Source: Nymphaea colorata (taxonomy: Eukaryota; Streptophyta; Magnoliopsida; Nymphaeales; Nymphaeaceae). Taken from it: DNA of 64,000 nt. The stretch covers positions 8,003,001 to 8,067,000 of the forward strand of contig NC_045148.1 of the NCBI RefSeq assembly GCF_008831285.2, in the 5' to 3' direction. Below are positions 61,701-64,000 of the stretch, in pieces. Position numbers and translations under genes: made by a program. Each line of letters begins with the position of its first letter. Positions within the stretch are counted from its first letter, which is position 1. The notes under the pieces are model-generated. The model searched no databases. It was not told the origin of the DNA and saw nothing but the letters and a program-made list of their open reading frames with translations.

Positions 61701-63883
61701 TATACACATGTCCGGACATTCTACTCTTAAATTACGCTTGTGATATGTCTATATCGTTCATTTGCAACCCCAAGCAAGAACAACAGAACAATCCATCAAA
61801 AAGATGATTGATGAAACGCCTTTTGCAGCGGCTTCCAACTCATGGTAAAAGACAAACAATACATTTAATATTTAGGCATCTTTCTCCTTGAACGACCACG
61901 GTATCCTTGTCAACTCATTTATGTCAAGTTAGTTGTCATTTTCTGAAACCGAGAGTCCGTTGCGCATATTCCACTCTCTTTTCTATTACTTGCCCGCAGA
62001 GTTAAAAACTTGCCGCCATCTACCTTGGCCTTCTGAGCCTGAAACTTAACTATTCTTCTTTTCAATGTCATGAATACCAAATGTTTCCCGTTAGAATAAT
62101 TGGTTCATTGAATTAGGAAATACGATGAACATTGTTCATAAATGCTTAAAATTATATTTCAAATTGCGGATCGATTTTTCACCTTATGCATCCCTGATTC
62201 ATCACCGCAGAATCTTTTCTGGAAACCCGCCTTACTATCTAGTGCTTATGAGACTGACAGTGGTTTAATCGTACAATTTGCAGTCTGTACCAGTCTATCT
62301 TTCTGAAATGGCACCGGCGAATCTGAGGGGAGCCCTCAACATTGGCTTCCAACTGTTCATCACGATAGGCATCCTGGCCGCTAACCTCGTCAACTACGGC
62401 ACCAATAAGATCAAGGGCGGATGGGGCTGGCGCGTGAGTCTGGCCCTGGCCGCCGTGCCTGCCGTGATCATGACCGTCGGGGCGCTCTTCCTCCCCGACA
62501 CCCCCAACTCACTGATCGAGCGTGGCCACCAAGAGCGGGCCAAGCAGATGCTCCAGCGCATCCGCGGAACCACCGAGGTGGACGAGGAGTTCCAGGATCT
62601 CATCGAGGCCAGCGAGTCGTCCAAGCAGGTGAAGCACCCGTGGGCCAACATCGTGTCACGCAAGTACCGGCCTCAATTTGTCATGGCCCTCGTCATCCCC
62701 TTCTTCCAGCAGCTCACCGGCATCAACGTCATCATGTTCTACGCTCCCGTCCTCTTCAAGACCATCGGCTTCGGCAACAACGCCTCCCTTATGTCCGCCG
62801 TCATCACAGGGGTGGTGAATGTCGTGGCCACGCTCGTCTCCGTTTACTGCGTGGACAAGTATGGGCGTCGGTTCCTTTTCCTCGAAGGGGGGATCCAGAT
62901 GTTCTTGTGCCAGGTACACCTTTCTCATCCTCTAATAAAAAGCTACAATTTTGTGTGGTATGGATAATAATGTGGTCGACGGATTTTCTGTTATTTGCTT
63001 CTCTGATGATGTCAGTAAGTGCATATGGTCATATTCTTGCTTTTCATTTATGAGGTCATCTAAAGCTTCAATGTTCTAGACTTATACTCTGCATTAGTAC
63101 ATGGTTCTGGGCTATCCATCATTCACCAACTTGAATGTCTGCTTTACTGCCATCTAGATTGCTAATCAACTTAGGTATGTGTGTGTGTGGGAGAGAGGGG
63201 ACAGAGAGAAAGAGAAGAAGAAGAGAGAAACAGAGGACCTGCTAAGATTATAAAAACCCATCTCAACCAATCTACCTTGTCACTAACGCTGGTAGGATAG
63301 ATATTAATTTAATCACATACTGGTAGTGGACTGTTGATTCAGTTGGACGAATGGACAGTATACTTAATCCTCAATTAGGCTAATGACGGCCCTCTGTTCT
63401 TGTCCCCCTCTGTGTTTCATGCAGGTGGTGATTGGAATCATCCTTGGGCAGAAGTTCGGACTCTCCGGCACAGGCAGTCTGACCAAGAGCGAGGCCAACC
63501 TGGTGGTCTTCTTCATCTGCGCCTACGTTTCCGCCTTCGCCTGGTCCTGGGGTCCCCTCGGATGGCTGGTGCCCAGCGAAATCTTCCCCCTGGAGATCCG
63601 TTCGGCTGGTCAGAGCATCAACGTCTCCACGAACCTGCTCTTCACCTTCGCCATTGCCCAGGCCTTCTTGGCCATGCTCTGCCACTTCAAGTTCGGCCTC
63701 TTCTTCTTCTTCGCCGGGTGGGTCCTCATCATGACGACGTTCATCTACTTCTTCCTCCCCGAGACCAAGAACGTCCCTATCGAAGAGATGATCCTTGTTT
63801 GGAGGAAGCACTGGTTCTGGGGCAAGGTCCTGCCGGCCGACGACGAGATGGTCGAGATGCAGAAGCCGAAGACCTCAGCGTAG
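58781..63883 (+). CDS. STP: Sugar transport protein, hexose/H+ symporter of the STP family
   Basis: Plasma-membrane importer that moves hexoses from the apoplast with protons; major facilitator superfamily with 12 helices. Four exons, 58781-58913, 59497-59819, 62284-62913 and 63425-63883 (TAG), give 514 residues against about 520 for the family, with matching phases. Family signatures: [105 protein letters not shown] and [12 protein letters not shown]. By alignment to STP10 as I remember it, D40 is the proton-binding aspartate, R140 its arginine partner, and C75 with C448 the extracellular disulfide; all are present, so the protein should be active. It is closer to the STP1/STP10 type than to STP13. 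Intron 2 (59820-62283) is long at about 2.5 kb. The GC-rich third positions contrast with the introns. Confidence 0.96.
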
Positions 63884-64000
63884 ATGGCCACGATTTTAAT
63901 GATAAATGATGCATAATACACGTTGTCAATGAACATTTCAAATCCCATCCTCCTCAGTTCTTTATTATTCAATGTTTTCGGGAGCATGTCCCATAGTAAT
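63884..64000 (+). other. STP 3' UTR, cut by the window end
   Basis: AT-rich sequence following the stop codon; AATGATAAATGATGCATAAT may include polyadenylation signals. The mRNA end is not visible. Confidence 0.5.

Noticed and set aside
62421..63053. Open frame of 210 codons overlapping STP exon 3
   Set aside because: It lies out of frame with a clear sugar-transporter exon and has no domain of its own.

Overview
The window is nuclear DNA from a flowering plant. It has GT-AG introns of very variable length, AT-rich intergenic DNA, many (TA)n and (CT)n microsatellites, small non-autonomous transposons, and five genes of plant families. The species cannot be fixed from the sequence. An AFB6-like auxin receptor, a class I remember as missing from grasses and Brassicaceae, would argue against those two groups.

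Layout, all five genes on the + strand. (1) 2505-12113: an external mitochondrial NAD(P)H dehydrogenase of NDB1 type in nine visible exons; the first coding exon was not found. (2) 12114-22400: intergenic DNA with TA-flanked MITE-like units, tandem duplications and a GAGCTCGA-rich repeat. (3) 23048-27160: a three-exon TIR1/AFB auxin receptor F-box protein of 582 residues whose auxin pocket carries the two substitutions I associate with AFB4/5. (4) 27161-37170: its 3' flank and then repeat-rich DNA. (5) 37274-39070 and 43481-45265: a tandem pair of intronless ARM-repeat protein genes with GC-rich codons, about 4.4 kb apart. (6) 45266-58600: a repeat-rich block with two large neighbouring inverted repeats (47.83-49.59 kb and 49.80-50.48 kb), a copia-type LTR with primer-binding site, and several hAT-like MITEs. 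(7) 58781-63883: a four-exon STP-type hexose/H+ symporter.

The genes do not form a pathway or operon; each is an independent plant transcription unit. I saw no novel multi-gene system. The points most worth following up are the long near-palindromes, which could be foldback transposons or sources of hairpin small RNA, the altered auxin pocket and weakened miR393 site in the AFB gene, the glutamine at the nucleotide-specificity position of the NDB protein, and a MITE-like family that is always bordered by TA microsatellites.
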